Assembly: GCA_027031565.1 (NCBI GenBank) | Contig: JALVPX010000149.1 | Span: 1-13,194, forward strand | DNA from: Deltaproteobacteria bacterium | GTDB taxonomy: Bacteria > Desulfobacterota > Dissulfuribacteria > Dissulfuribacterales > JALVPX01 | Reading direction: 5' to 3' | Length of the DNA: 13,194 bases | Shown here: piece after piece, positions 1-5,629 of the stretch | Layout: the number at the start of each line of letters is the position of its first letter | Numbering within the stretch: position 1 is the stretch's first letter | Notes under the pieces: model-generated | Told to the model about the DNA's origin: nothing | Seen by the model: only the letters and a program-made list of their open reading frames with translations | The model's database searches: none | Program-made: the position numbers and the translations under genes

Positions 1-67
1 ATGGAGCCCGGACTTTCCTCTGTTCCGCGGATGACGGAACAGCGATCACCCGCTGCCTCCCTGAGGC
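1..67 (-). ncRNA. rnpB: RNase P RNA, 5' part (class A type), truncated by window edge
   Basis: Read on the minus strand, the first 20 bases of the window give GAGGAAAGTCCGGGCTCC, the near-invariant conserved region I/P4 strand of bacterial RNase P RNA. Just upstream on that strand is a hairpin with arms CTGTTCCG and CGGAACAG (P3 position), preceded by a GGCAGCGGG-like P2 strand. The RNA is the catalytic subunit that trims the 5' leader of pre-tRNAs. Only the 5' end is present; the rest lies left of the window. The 5' boundary at about 67 is set from a promoter-like pair upstream (TATGGT at 74-79, TTGCTT at 97-102, read on the minus strand) and is approximate. Confidence 0.88.
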
Positions 68-73
68 AAAGAT

Positions 74-102
74 ACCATAAGTAATCTTTCCAGCAGAAGC
101 AA
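74..102 (-). promoter_or_regulatory. Candidate promoter of rnpB
   Basis: On the minus strand, TTGCTT (97-102) and TATGGT (74-79) are separated by 17 bases, a sigma70-like arrangement placing the start of transcription near 67, close to the expected RNase P RNA 5' end. Confidence 0.5.
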
Positions 103-174
103 GGCACATGATGAACCAAAATCGTGCCTACAGGCTAAGCCTTATCGGCAAATTTGCCCAAGAAATAAAAAAAA

Positions 175-213
175 TTGGAACATGATTGGAATTGAGCTAA
201 TATGTCTATTAGC
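175..213 (+). promoter_or_regulatory. Promoter with overlapping palindromic operator candidate
   Basis: TTGGAA (175-180) and TAATAT (198-203) are spaced by 17 bases, a good sigma70-type promoter for the gene at 231. A perfect inverted repeat GCTAATA-tgtc-TATTAGC (196-213) covers the -10 box and the expected transcription start, the usual place for a repressor operator. No regulator gene is nearby, so the operator reading is inference. Confidence 0.5.
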
Positions 214-230
214 GAGTAGGAGGAGAGAAT

Positions 231-575
231 ATGACCCTTAGTGCTGGTATGCGGCATGAATGGTTGCGGAAAAGGCGGGTCAACGGATCTTTTAAGAAGG
301 CCCTGCTGTTTGTGTGGCTGGCATCTATTCTTGATTTTGTCTTCACATGCCGCCATCTCCAATGCGGTGCAACAGAACTCAATCCGCTGTTTGCCCTCTT
401 ATTCAATTCCGGTCGGTTTGCCGAGGCATTCATCATAAAGTTGAGCCTTACAACTCTCAGCCTGGCTGTCTTGACGCTCTTTTCATTCAAGAAGAGCGCC
501 CAAAAGGCGTTGAATGCAATTGCATGCGGTTACGGTCTGCTATTGGTCTATCACTTAACAGGTTTTTTCGTGTAG
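231..575 (+). CDS. Small integral membrane protein, DUF5658-like
   Basis: This is a 114-residue protein of unknown function. After a basic amphipathic N-terminus (about residues 1-22) there are three likely membrane helices, roughly at 23-40, 62-84 and 92-113. An ELNPLF motif lies in the loop after helix 1 (about 49-54). The plan of a helix, a short E-x-NP-L loop, a K-containing second helix and a last helix is what I associate with DUF5658 membrane proteins, whose role is not known. The start is supported by a strong AGGAGGAG ribosome site about 5 bases before the ATG and by the promoter at 175-203. It is a single-gene unit, convergent with the zinc-ribbon gene, and stands between that gene and rnpB. 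Confidence 0.72.
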   Translation: MTLSAGMRHEWLRKRRVNGSFKKALLFVWLASILDFVFTCRHLQCGATELNPLFALLFNSGRFAEAFIIKLSLTTLSLAVLTLFSFKKSAQKALNAIACGYGLLLVYHLTGFFV

Positions 576-580
576 GCTCT

Positions 581-617
581 GAAGGCGCCGGATGCGTTAT
601 GCCTCAGCGCCCTCTTT
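581..617 (+). terminator. Possible intrinsic terminator between convergent genes
   Basis: GGCGC (584-588) pairs with GCGCC (607-611) and is followed by CTCTTTTTCTTT. The stem is short and partly inside the 3' end of the opposing zinc-ribbon gene, so the call is tentative. Confidence 0.3.
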
Positions 618-1322
618 TTCTTTAACAGCGTAGATGATACGCTGGCACGTGGGACATACATGAATCTTTTCGTCGCGCAGAAGCTCATTAAACAATTGTG
701 GTGGAATGTTCATGTGACAGCCGCTGCAGACCCCTGCAGTTACTGTGGCGACTACGATTCCTTGCCTCTTGTCTTTCAGGAAGTCATATTTTCTGAGTAA
801 ATCTTTCTTTACCTTGGCAGCAAGCTTATCACGTTCTTTTTCCAGGGAAGAGATCTTTTTGGCCAATTCTTTTTCAACTTTTTCAACCTGTTTCCGTTCC
901 GCTTCCATCTCTTTCTTGAGCTGAGAGAGCTCCTTTTTCCTGCTCTTTATCTCTTCTTCCAGCTCCTGGATCTGCTCCATAGTAACCAGGATTTCCTCTT
1001 CACGTTCCTTGTTCGCCCTTTTTATATCCTCGATCTCTTTGAAAACCGCCTGGTATTCACGGTCTGTTTTGATTGTAGAAAGCCGCTGCTGTGATTTGTT
1101 CAAGCGGACATTTTCAAGTTCCAGTTCATCTTCAAGCTCTATCTTGTGTTTATTCAGCTGGGTGAGGCGTTCCGTCATCTCCTTCAGCCCGGCTTCCTCC
1201 TCTTCGACCTGTTCCTGCAAGGCCTCCAGCCTTTTTGGACATTCTGTCTTTTCTTCCAATAGCTTACGGATCTTGAGGTCTGTTTCCTGCAGATTTAAGA
1301 GGGATTCCAGTTCTATTCTCAA
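597..1322 (-). CDS. Coiled-coil C4-type zinc ribbon protein (DUF164/CdsZ-like)
   Basis: This is a 241-residue protein of the bacterial C4-type zinc-ribbon family. Residues about 10-185 are a long, charged, heptad-rich antiparallel coiled coil. The C-terminus carries the zinc ribbon, with CxxC at C199/C202 and CPTC at C223/C226 about 20 residues apart. Some family members have been proposed to act in RNA or nucleotide metabolism; the exact role here is not established. I choose the TTG at 1322 as start: AAGGAG lies 7 bases upstream (1330-1335), the protein then begins like its relatives with a short leader into LESLLNLQ, and the frame no longer overlaps the upstream Nif3 gene. An in-frame extension to 1412 would run into that gene and has proline-rich, non-family sequence. 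The gap to the Nif3 stop is 34 bases, so the two are probably one operon. Confidence 0.85.
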   Translation of the reverse strand: MRIELESLLNLQETDLKIRKLLEEKTECPKRLEALQEQVEEEEAGLKEMTERLTQLNKHKIELEDELELENVRLNKSQQRLSTIKTDREYQAVFKEIEDIKRANKEREEEILVTMEQIQELEEEIKSRKKELSQLKKEMEAERKQVEKVEKELAKKISSLEKERDKLAAKVKKDLLRKYDFLKDKRQGIVVATVTAGVCSGCHMNIPPQLFNELLRDEKIHVCPTCQRIIYAVKEKEGAEA

Positions 1323-1356
1323 TTTATAACTCCTTGTGCTTGTGTTATTTCTTTGA

Positions 1357-2166
1357 TCACGTCTCCCTGGTCCAGGCAGGGGCGGTTTCATCTTCAAAAA
1401 TCGATATATCAATATCCCAACTGCTTTTTTCGGAGGCAGTAAGGAGGTAATTTGCTATCGCAGGCACTATGGGCCACTCGCTCTGAAAATGGCCTGCACT
1501 GATTACCGCCTTTCCAAGCTGTTCTGCCTCACGGAACACGCTGTGCTTGATCTCGGCACTTATGAAAAGATCGGCACCTGCCGCCAATACCTGGGGCCAT
1601 AGATCTGAGCCCGAACCCCCGCATATGGCAACCCTGTGTATGGTCTGTTCAGGCATGCCTGTAATGGAAAAGATGCCCGGCTTAAGAAAGCTGCTGTAAG
1701 CATTTATGATCTCTTCCAGAGTGACGGGTTGTTCCAGTTCACCCACCCTCCCGATGCCTGTATCGTGAACGTCCTGTTCCCTGACCAGCAGGGGTGAAAC
1801 ATGGTTGAACATCAACGGTCCTGCCAGCTGGTCTGAAACACCGCCTTTGGCAGCATCGAGATTCGTATGTGCCGCTATAAGGCACAGGCCGGCCTTCAGA
1901 AAATCGGCCGCAGCTGCGGGAATCCAGTAAGATAGATTTAAGTTATATAAAGGCTTGAAAATTAACGGGTGGTGAGTGATTACAAGGTCCGCCCCTGTTT
2001 CCTTTGCCTTTTTCAACAGGGACTGTGTAGGGTCCAAGGCTATCAATACCCTTGAGACCCTGGTGTCTGGATCCCCAATCTGAAGACCGACATTGTCCCA
2101 TTCTTCAGCAAGGCTTTTGGGAGCCCATTCTTCCAGTAAGTTTTCAATATCCGATACTGTTGGCAT
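1357..2166 (-). CDS. Nif3-like dinuclear metal centre protein
   Basis: This is a 269-residue member of the Nif3/YbgI/YqfO family, proteins that form toroidal hexamers with a two-metal site and have been linked to GTP cyclohydrolase I-like activity. Visible ligands match the family: ITHHPLIF (H65, H66), HTNLD (H100, D104) and GHFQSE near the C-terminus (H226, E230). The length fits the short form without the inserted PII-like domain of YqfO. The ATG at 2166 is preferred to the TTG three bases upstream because GAAAG lies about 6 bases before it. The gene precedes the zinc-ribbon gene on the same strand, a pairing seen in Desulfobacterota. Its biological substrate cannot be told from sequence. 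Confidence 0.88.
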   Translation of the reverse strand: MPTVSDIENLLEEWAPKSLAEEWDNVGLQIGDPDTRVSRVLIALDPTQSLLKKAKETGADLVITHHPLIFKPLYNLNLSYWIPAAAADFLKAGLCLIAAHTNLDAAKGGVSDQLAGPLMFNHVSPLLVREQDVHDTGIGRVGELEQPVTLEEIINAYSSFLKPGIFSITGMPEQTIHRVAICGGSGSDLWPQVLAAGADLFISAEIKHSVFREAEQLGKAVISAGHFQSEWPIVPAIANYLLTASEKSSWDIDISIFEDETAPAWTRET

Positions 2167-2190
2167 CAATGTCTTTCAATTGTTAATGAA

Positions 2191-2220
2191 AAAAGGTGCA
2201 TCCATATGGCTGCACCTTTT
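2191..2220 (-). terminator. Intrinsic terminator downstream of the tRNA (works in both directions)
   Basis: GGTGCA (2195-2200) and TGCACC (2211-2216) form a stem with A-tract and T-tract on either side, so either strand yields a hairpin followed by Us. On the minus strand it lies between the tRNA and the Nif3 gene and should end the tRNA transcript. Confidence 0.75.
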
Positions 2221-2295
2221 TGTGTTGCATTTGGTATGTGTATAGTTTTTTCGGCTGAATTTTTTTCAAAACTTCTGCCCCGCCTGGCATTGGAT

Positions 2296-2368
2296 TGGGC
2301 CCACCAGGATTCGAACCTGGGACCAACCGGTTATGAGCCGGTGGCTCTGCCAGCTGAGCTATGGGCCC
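2296..2368 (-). tRNA. tRNA with CAT anticodon (Met elongator or Ile2)
   Basis: On the minus strand 73 bases fold as a complete cloverleaf: acceptor GGGCCCA/TGGGCCC, D-arm GCTC/GAGC, anticodon arm ACCGG-CTCATAA-CCGGT, T-arm CCAGG-TTCGAAT-CCTGG, discriminator A73. The 3' CCA is not encoded. A CAT anticodon fits elongator tRNA-Met, initiator tRNA or the lysidine-modified tRNA-Ile2. The first base pair G1-C72 argues against an initiator. The acceptor pairs C4-G69 and C5-G68 are those TilS prefers in E. coli tRNA-Ile2, so Ile2 remains open. Confidence 0.93.
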
Positions 2369-2384
2369 ACAGTACAGACACGTA

Positions 2385-2414
2385 TATTTACAAAATGGTG
2401 TAGGATCTTGTCAA
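2385..2414 (-). promoter_or_regulatory. Promoter of the tRNA gene
   Basis: On the minus strand a consensus TTGACA (2409-2414) is followed after 18 bases by TAAATA (2385-2390), placing the transcript start about 8-10 bases before the tRNA 5' end at 2368. Confidence 0.6.
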
Positions 2415-2723
2415 GTTTGGTGACTAAGATTTTCAGTCTGGTGAATTGGTCGTTTTTATGCCCTGTCGGCAGGTTTTGACACATGAGATATCACTTTCAT
2501 AAATTAAGGAGAAGTTTTGAGCTGCAGTTCGTTTCAGTAAAGGTCTGCAGTTGAAATTTACTGGCTATTCAGGCACTTGATCCGGCCATTTTCAAACGTA
2601 TTTGAACGTAAGGCAGTGGCTTGTGTGTTTCTGGGCGACAGCTCTATTGTATGGCAAAATACCTGTTTCTGGAGGTGCTATCAACAGGCTAGATCGACAG
2701 GAAAAATTATTTCTTTTTACATG
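2415..2723. other. Intergenic, nothing recognised
   Basis: Both strands between the tRNA promoter and the first palindromic repeat were read for genes, RNA folds and repeats. No frame looks like a real protein and no motif is convincing. The last bases (TTTTTACA before 2721) are shared with the left flank of the other A repeats. Confidence 0.5.
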
Positions 2724-2973
2724 GCCTAGTGGTGTCTTCTTCAGAGTTTTCAGAGCTCTTTTCGTGCGTCTGTTTCACATCTTAGCCCCATTTGGGCCGA
2801 AAACTCTTCAAGAGACCTCTGAAAAACTGCCTCTTTTGCCCAACAGCTGCGTTTTCGTCGCGAAAAAAATGCTCACATACCCCAAGTATGCTGCGCCTTT
2901 TTCGCTCCTCAGGCCTTGCTCTTGAACAAAATAGTTGTTTTTCAGAGGTCTCTTCAAGAGCCACTCACTAGAC
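2724..2973. repeat. Palindromic repeat A, copy 1, interrupted by element B
   Basis: The left arm begins GGCCTAGTGGTGTC (2724) and the right arm ends CCACTCACTAGACC (2973). The uninterrupted form of this repeat at 3287-3394 is 108 bp; here about 146 extra bp (element B) sit in the right arm at CTCTTCAAGAG. The arms carry GAGTTTTC (left) and GAAAACTC (right), as in the other copies. The left flank CTTTTTACA and the right flank ATCCGCACCTGC are also shared with copy 3. Confidence 0.8.
2815..2960. mobile_element. Fold-back element B, copy 1 (146 bp, MITE-like)
   Basis: This insertion in repeat A is flanked by the 11 bp direct repeat CTCTTCAAGAG (2804-2814 and 2950-2960). Its ends form a perfect 18 bp inverted repeat, AAGAGACCTCTGAAAAAC on the left against its reverse complement on the right, overlapping the direct repeats. 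The inner part is an imperfect palindrome centred near 2882 (CATACCCC-AAGTATG), so the whole element can fold on itself. No protein is encoded. The uninterrupted sequence CTCTTCAGGAGCCAC in copies 3 and 4 shows the empty site. Exact ends are ambiguous within the near-palindromic 11-mer. Confidence 0.75.
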
Positions 2974-3104
2974 CTATCCGCACCTGCACAAACAAAACAG
3001 CCTTTCCTTCAAAAGCAATTTTTAAAAAGCAGTGCCGTCGATTTTTAACAGCATGAGAAACAACGACTCATCGAGATAAAAAGCTTTTAGAATGTAGAAG
3101 CGTG
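2974..3104. repeat. Spacer between repeats A and C, repeated at 5272-5404
   Basis: This about 130 bp stretch is similar to the interval after the second A-B block; both contain GAGATAAAAAGCTTTTAGAA followed by TGTA-AAGCGTGGG. Its conservation shows that A, B, spacer and C form one block present twice. Confidence 0.65.
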
Positions 3105-3218
3105 GGGGCGGTGGCTGGTGTTGGCTCCTGAACCATTTTTAACGTGAAGAGGATGAAGAGCCTTCGCTGGCGCAGGGCAGACCTTTAAAAATGGTAAAGG
3201 AGACACACCAGCCACCCC
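3105..3218. repeat. Palindromic repeat C, copy 1 (about 114 bp)
   Basis: The terminal arms GGTGGCTGGTG (3110-3120) and CACCAGCCACC (3206-3216) are perfect complements. Inner arms ACCATTTTTAA and TTAAAAATGGT continue the stem, with a loop of about 50 bases between them. TTGGCTCCTGAA (3121-3132) and AAGGAGACAC (about 3197-3206) are also present in repeat A when that is read in reverse, so A and C look like branches of one family. Confidence 0.75.
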
Positions 3219-3286
3219 ATCAAAGACGGTTAAGAAACTTGCCATTCAAAAATACGCATTAATGTGATGCCATTACACTTTTTACA

Positions 3287-3394
3287 AGGTCTAGTGGTGT
3301 CTCCTTCAGAGTTTTCAGAGTTCTTTTCGTGCGCTTGCTCCACATCTTAGCCCCATTCACGCCGAAAACTCTTCAGGAGCCACACACTAGACCT
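3287..3394. repeat. Palindromic repeat A, copy 3 (intact, 108 bp)
   Basis: AGGTCTAGTG (3287-3296) and CACTAGACCT (3385-3394) are perfect terminal complements. They lead into CTCC-TTCA-GAGTTTTC on the left and GAAAACTC-TTCA-GGAG on the right, giving a nearly continuous 28 bp stem with a loop of about 45 bases. It is the clean reference copy without element B. It is flanked by TTTTTACA on the left and GATCCGCACCTGCGTACAAA on the right, both partly shared with copy 1. Confidence 0.82.
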
Positions 3395-3960
3395 GATCCG
3401 CACCTGCGTACAAACAAAACGGCCATTCTTTTAAAAAGGCTTTTCGAAAAAAAGGGGGACCACCTCACATGGCCTCCTCATATCTCATCTTCTTGACCTC
3501 CTCTAAATATCGTGCACGGCTTATCTTATATGGATACCTCTTAAGCTCCCATATAAAACCGGACAGTTTATGTGTTAATAAAGAGGACATTTTATTTGCT
3601 CGTAACATGCTCGTAACAATTGTCTTGACAATGGGGGCAAGTTCACTACGATAGATAGTATCTATCGGTGGTTTAGTTACAGAGGACTTATAACCAAATC
3701 ATAAGCTTATGCCCATGACGGGCGTACACGACCGCATCAATTCAGGCTGGCAATTCCGTTGCGCTCCATAGCTGCAAGTGACCCTGGACGGTTGAATCTG
3801 TAGGAAAAGCCTAAACAGCCTTAAAATATTGATTTTTTGTGCCATGCTGCATGATAGGGCTTAGCCATGTGCGTGAAGGATGGACGGATGGAAAACTTTA
3901 TCTGTTAATCTTTGCTGTTCGTTGAAAGAGTGACACAGTCGGGGCTCCTGCTACGGGAGT
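3395..3960. other. Gene-poor interval with possible insertion-sequence remnant
   Basis: No intact gene is seen. On the minus strand GGAGGTC is followed by a start and only seven codons (MRYEEAM, 3464-3487) before a stop, resembling the truncated 5' end of a transposase gene. Beyond it lie two copies of GGACA(G/T)TTTAT(G/T)TG (3561-3574, 3585-3598), of the type found as subterminal repeats of some insertion sequences. A perfect 19-base palindrome CGATAGATA-G-TATCTATCG lies at 3649-3667. The insertion-sequence reading is weak inference. Confidence 0.35.
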
Positions 3961-4168
3961 TATGTACAGTCGTGATCTGAATGGAAGATGGCATGCAGAT
4001 ATTACCCCTATTTTTCAGGGCAGATTGGGTAATTTGGGCAATTATTCGATCTACTCCGGCACGCTTTCACCGGGTACATATACTTTCTATTTCGGTGTAG
4101 ACCTTGACCGAGACGGCATCTTGAATGACCCACTTTATTATGATTTTGTAACTGTAATTGTACAATAA
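3926..4168 (+). pseudogene. C-terminal remnant of a secreted/surface protein
   Basis: The frame is open from just after a stop at 3923 to 4168, with an internal ATG at 3962 whose only nearby GGAG is 2 bases away. The last part (GTYTFYFGVDLDRDG, then LYYDFVTVIVQ) has the look of the C-terminal beta-sandwich repeat I associate with large secreted proteins of Desulfobacterota and Geobacter relatives. The 68-residue piece lacks any signal peptide and would be a single end domain, so it is best read as the tail of a longer gene whose 5' part was lost or scrambled. The next gene follows after 14 bases with a good ribosome site, suggesting an old operon. Confidence 0.55.
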
Positions 4169-4182
4169 CAGGAGGAAAAACT

Positions 4183-4805
4183 ATGAACTGCAAAGTATTT
4201 TTCAGAATGTTGGCAATCGGCGCTGTGTTCATTCTCATATCTGTCTCTGCATATGCAGCTGAGGCTCATCTGAGCATATCGCCTTCCACTTTGGACTTGG
4301 AGACAGGTACGATTTATGCTAGAGCCGGCAGATTGGAAGTTACAATTTCCGGCACAAGGGACTCGGATGAAGTTGATGTTGCCGATGTCTCCTACTCTGT
4401 ATACTACGTTACTGGAGAAGCAATGTGCGGTAGCTCTGGGCTGACTATCAAGGCAACAATTTCTGAAGGTGAAAATCCGGGGAAAAGCACTTATGAAAAA
4501 AGTTCCCGATTTATCTGGAACCGGGGTTTTACCATTTGTCATTTTTAATTGGCAACTATATAGGTAGAAAATACGAGAGTGTTGATATGGGTGGTATCAA
4601 ATATCTGCGTGTAATCGGGACTCCGCTTCCCGTGAACATCGAAAATATAACGGGGGCGTCAATTACAGAAAGTGACACTTTTGTGCTTGAAGGTGTCACG
4701 GTTCCCGGATATACGGAAAAATACTGGGGAACCTTCAAATGGAACCCCTATACATTGTCTTTTGATCTGATAGATGCGGGAGTCGGAACAGGTGCCAACC
4801 GGTAA
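4183..4805 (+). pseudogene. Exported protein gene broken by a frameshift
   Basis: An AGGAGG site 7 bases before the ATG at 4183 and a classic signal peptide (hydrophobic core about residues 8-21, likely cleavage after AYA at 23-25) begin a protein that runs in one frame to a stop at 4546-4548. From about 4500 the adjacent frame is open to 4805 and continues protein-like sequence: PIYLEPGFYHLSFLIGNYIG, then a C-terminal WGTFKWNPYTLSFDL. The two frames meet at six consecutive A (4496-4501). A one-base change there would give one product of about 207 residues. The role is unknown; the product would be periplasmic or surface-exposed. It may be a decayed gene, an assembly error in a homopolymer, or slippage at the A-tract; decay fits the remnants on both sides. 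Confidence 0.62.
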
Positions 4806-5083
4806 TTAGATATCACCTGCCCTGGATACACCAAAAACGGCGAGCGTAAGTATTTAAGAGGTGGCACCAGTTCGTAGTCATGCCGCCAATTTCAAATCAG
4901 GCCTGGTGTATTCAGGGGAGGGTTTATCCCAATTTGCTTCATCCGGGGTCTTGCCCTCAAGGCTGGAATGGGGACGTTGGGAATTTTAATAATCAAGCCA
5001 GAGCGAGAGACCTTGCCGGCCATGGAGCTACGAATGTCGGTATCCTTGAGTGTGTCGGTGAACGCATCACTGCATATCCTGGT
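4806..5083 (+). pseudogene. Unidentified coding remnants cut by the repeat block
   Basis: Two short protein-like stretches lie here in different frames. One is 4806-4874, containing TCPGYTKNGERKYLRGG. The other is 4880 onward, beginning MPPISNQAWCIQGRVYPN and containing DVGNFNNQARARDLAGHG. The second frame runs without a stop into the truncated repeat at 5084 and ends inside it at 5119, so its natural 3' end is lost. I do not recognise a family. The setting after a frameshifted gene suggests further decay of the same secreted-protein cluster. Coding status itself is uncertain. Confidence 0.3.
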
Positions 5084-5271
5084 CCCATTTGGGCCGAAAA
5101 CTCTTCAGGAGACTTCTGAAAAACTGCCTCTTTTGCCCAATAGCTGCGTTCACGTCGCGAAAAAATGCTCACATACCCCAAGTATGCTGTGCTTTTTTCG
5201 CTCCTCAGGCCTTGCTCTTGAACAAAATAGTTGTTTTTCAGAGGTCTCTTCAAGAGCCACTCACTAGACCT
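5084..5271. repeat. Palindromic repeat A, copy 2, left arm missing, carrying element B copy 2
   Basis: Similarity to copy 1 begins abruptly at CCCATTTGGGCCGAAAACTC (5084) and ends at CACTAGACCT (5262-5271). The roughly 60 bp left arm present in copies 1, 3 and 4 is absent and replaced by the unidentified coding remnant. Element B sits at exactly the same position as in copy 1. Confidence 0.78.
5112..5256. mobile_element. Fold-back element B, copy 2 (145 bp)
   Basis: It is nearly identical to the first copy, one A shorter in an A-tract. The left flank is CTCTTCAGGAG (5101-5111), as in the empty A repeats, and the right flank is CTCTTCAAGAG (5246-5256). The ends are ACTTCTGAAAAAC and GTTTTTCAGAGGT, with one mismatch in the left end compared with copy 1. 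Confidence 0.72.
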
Positions 5272-5403
5272 GATCCGGCCTTGCCTGCAAAGACAACGGC
5301 CTTTCTCTTAACAAGGCGTGTTAAAAGACAGTATTGTAGATTTTAAAAGCATGAGGATCAAAGACTCTTTGAGATAAAAAGCTTTTAGAATGTACAAGCG
5401 TGG

Positions 5404-5517
5404 GAGCGGCGGCTGGGAGTGGCTCCTGAACCATTTTTAACGTGAAGAAGATGAAGAGCCTTTGCAGGCGCACGGCAGACCTTTAAAAATGGTAAAGGAG
5501 ACATACCAGCCGCCCCA
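5404..5517. repeat. Palindromic repeat C, copy 2
   Basis: GCGGCTGG (left, from about 5408) pairs with CCAGCCGC (5507-5514). In copy 1 the same positions are GTGGCTGG and CCAGCCAC, so a T-A pair has become C-G with both arms changed together. The inner ACCATTTTTAA / TTAAAAATGGT stem is unchanged. Confidence 0.72.
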
Positions 5518-5629
5518 TTAACAGGCAGTGAGTAACCCTTCTTTTAATTGCACTCCTAACGCTTCAGGATTGAGGTTTCCCCATTCTTGCTAGATACAAA
5601 GATACAAAACATGCCTTGTGAAATGGTTG

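Noticed and set aside
1323..1412. In-frame N-terminal extension of the zinc-ribbon protein
   Set aside because: It overlaps the upstream Nif3 gene, is proline/arginine-rich and unlike the family; a TTG at 1322 with AAGGAG at 7 bases explains the start better.
2296..2420. tRNA as attachment site of an integrated element
   Set aside because: The repeats lie upstream of the tRNA 5' end, no duplicated tRNA 3' fragment is seen and no integrase is present.
2602..2964. Open frames across repeats A and B on both strands
   Set aside because: They run through palindromic repeats, change frame between copies and have no ribosome sites; the openness is a by-product of the repeat sequence.
3690..3830. 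Cyclic di-GMP or other riboswitch ahead of the surface-protein remnant
   Set aside because: The short match around GGAAAAGCCTAAAC lacks the conserved GEMM core (no GGGCAAACC-type element or matching second helix).
4490..4510. Programmed -1 ribosomal frameshift
   Set aside because: The A6-G run is in the wrong phase for a classical A-AAA-AAG heptamer and no downstream hairpin is evident; simple decay or an assembly error is likelier, though slippage is not excluded.
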